Shown here: positions 5,362 through 6,193 of the stretch, one piece after another | How the letters are laid out: each line of letters begins with the position of its first letter | How positions within the stretch are numbered: position 1 is the first letter of the stretch | Assembly (NCBI GenBank): GCA_039962885.1 | Contig: JBDVGI010000171.1 | Span: forward strand, 1 to 6,193 | DNA from: Litorimonas sp039962885 | GTDB lineage: Bacteria > Pseudomonadota > Alphaproteobacteria > Caulobacterales > Maricaulaceae | Reading direction: 5' to 3' | Length of the DNA stretch: 6,193 bases | The notes under the pieces: generated by a model | The model's input: the letters and a program-made list of their open reading frames with translations, nothing else | Database searches by the model: none | Told to the model about the DNA's origin: nothing | Made by a program: the position numbers and the translations under genes

Positions 5362-6193
5362 ATGATTGACCGAAGTGTTCGAAACCTTTTCACAACTACA
5401 TGTGTTCTTTCACTGGCTTTGACGGCCTGTTCTCAAAACACGGCTGAAATTGCTCTCAAGGGAGACCCCTCTCCATATTTATTTGTCTTTGCGGGCGATG
5501 AAGATACGGAAGATCCTGACTTTCTGGCGATGATTGATGTTAATCCGACTAGCGAGACAAGAGGGGAGCCCATTTCTTCAGTCTCTGTTTGTCACAAAGG
5601 CTCGATGCCGCACCATACAGAGTATGTTGCGCCGCCTCCAGGAGAACCTATATTTATGAATGCTCATCATCATGAGCTTAGCCTGATTGTTGATATTCAA
5701 AGCCCTAAAGCACTCGTAATAGAAAAAACATTCGAGCCGCCAGAGTCTTTACGCTATCCGCATGACTATAAGCGCACACCTCAGGGTACACGTTTGGTTG
5801 GTTTTTTGCGGAGTGAAGGCCCAAGCCCTGACCCATCCGAAGATTTGATGCCAGGCGGGCACGGAGGAATTGCTGAATATACCATAGACGGAGAATTTAT
5901 CCGGTCTGTGTCAGCCGCAGTTCCCGGGCTTGAAAAAGCCGTTCGTCCTTATGCGTTCGCCCTGTTGCCGGAACAAGATCGGTTCCTAGTAACGAGCGCG
6001 CCTATGCATGAAAATTCGTGGGCTGATGTTGTACAGATCTACCGATATTCAGATTTCAGCCTCATGCATACGCTTGAGCTGCCCGTTGGCCGCTTAGCAA
6101 ATGGCGAGGTTCAGGAAGGCTCACAAAAGGCGGGTTTCGGGCCGCGCGTGCTAGATGATGGATCTGTCTTTTTGAACGCTTATGGGTGCGCTT
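5362..6193 (+). CDS. SBP56-like (selenium-binding/methanethiol oxidase family) lipoprotein, partial
   Basis: The first 277 codons are present; the gene runs off the window end (SBP56 proteins are usually about 400-470 residues). The start follows AAAGGA (5348-5353) at 8 bases. Residues 1-22 form a signal with lipobox L-T-A-C (Cys23) followed by Ser, which predicts an outer-membrane lipoprotein. From residue 37 the chain follows the SBP56 beta-propeller pattern: YLFVFAGDEDTEDPDFLAMIDVNP (39-62), SMPHHTEY (81-88), AHHHELSLIVDI (101-112), a YPHDYKRTPQGTRLVGF segment (132-148), HGGIAEYTIDGEFIRSVSAA (167-186), RPYAFALLPEQDRFLVTS.PMH (195-216), VQIYRYSDFSLMHTLELP (224-241) and DDGSVFLNAYGCA (265-277). 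Members bind copper or selenium; bacterial MtoX oxidises methanethiol to formaldehyde, H2O2 and sulfide. The paired histidines that could bind metal are present. The exact substrate is not established, and lipid anchoring is less usual than a free or periplasmic form. Confidence 0.85.
   Translation, partial: MIDRSVRNLFTTTCVLSLALTACSQNTAEIALKGDPSPYLFVFAGDEDTEDPDFLAMIDVNPTSETRGEPISSVSVCHKGSMPHHTEYVAPPPGEPIFMNAHHHELSLIVDIQSPKALVIEKTFEPPESLRYPHDYKRTPQGTRLVGFLRSEGPSPDPSEDLMPGGHGGIAEYTIDGEFIRSVSAAVPGLEKAVRPYAFALLPEQDRFLVTSAPMHENSWADVVQIYRYSDFSLMHTLELPVGRLANGEVQEGSQKAGFGPRVLDDGSVFLNAYGCA

Noticed and set aside
1..6193. CRISPR array, tRNA or rRNA
   Set aside because: No regularly spaced short repeats, cloverleaf-like segments or conserved rRNA stretches were seen.

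Overview
The window looks like an accessory segment of a Gram-negative bacterial chromosome. The outer-membrane-type lipoprotein signal, the Wzx-type flippase and the Rhs modules all point that way. An alphaproteobacterium is my guess from codon style and the many short GC-rich palindromes, but no marker gene fixes the taxon.

Left half (1-2440, genes on the minus strand): a decayed array of orphan Rhs toxin-immunity cassettes. Read in the direction of transcription (right to left) it holds: a frameshifted YrhB/Imm35-type immunity gene without a toxin (2363-2072); a repeat copy (2069-1848); a short Rhs protein that keeps only the C-terminal RHS core plus a variable toxin tip (1905-685); a small, presumably cognate, immunity gene starting one base after the toxin stop (683-390); a second repeat copy (357-172); and the start of another, degenerate, Rhs core running off the left edge (107-1). 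The immunity / repeat / Rhs-tip order occurs twice, which suggests successive cassette insertion or recombination. Several small palindromic sequences have inserted into or between the Rhs pieces, one of them in frame inside the RHS core.

Middle (2443-3918, minus): one complete polytopic membrane protein of the polysaccharide flippase (Wzx/MATE-like) type. It has no glycosyltransferase neighbours in view.

Right half (3919-6193, plus): a divergent intergenic region, then a probable three-gene operon. First comes a possible frameshifted small secreted-peptide gene (4080-4251) whose stop overlaps the next start in an ATGA junction. Second is a 352-residue mostly helical protein that I do not recognise (4248-5306). 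Third is a lipoprotein of the selenium-binding protein 56 / methanethiol oxidase-like beta-propeller family (5362 onward), cut by the window end. The tight spacing suggests co-expression; the shared function is unknown.

I see no tRNA, rRNA, CRISPR array, transposase or convincing intrinsic terminator.
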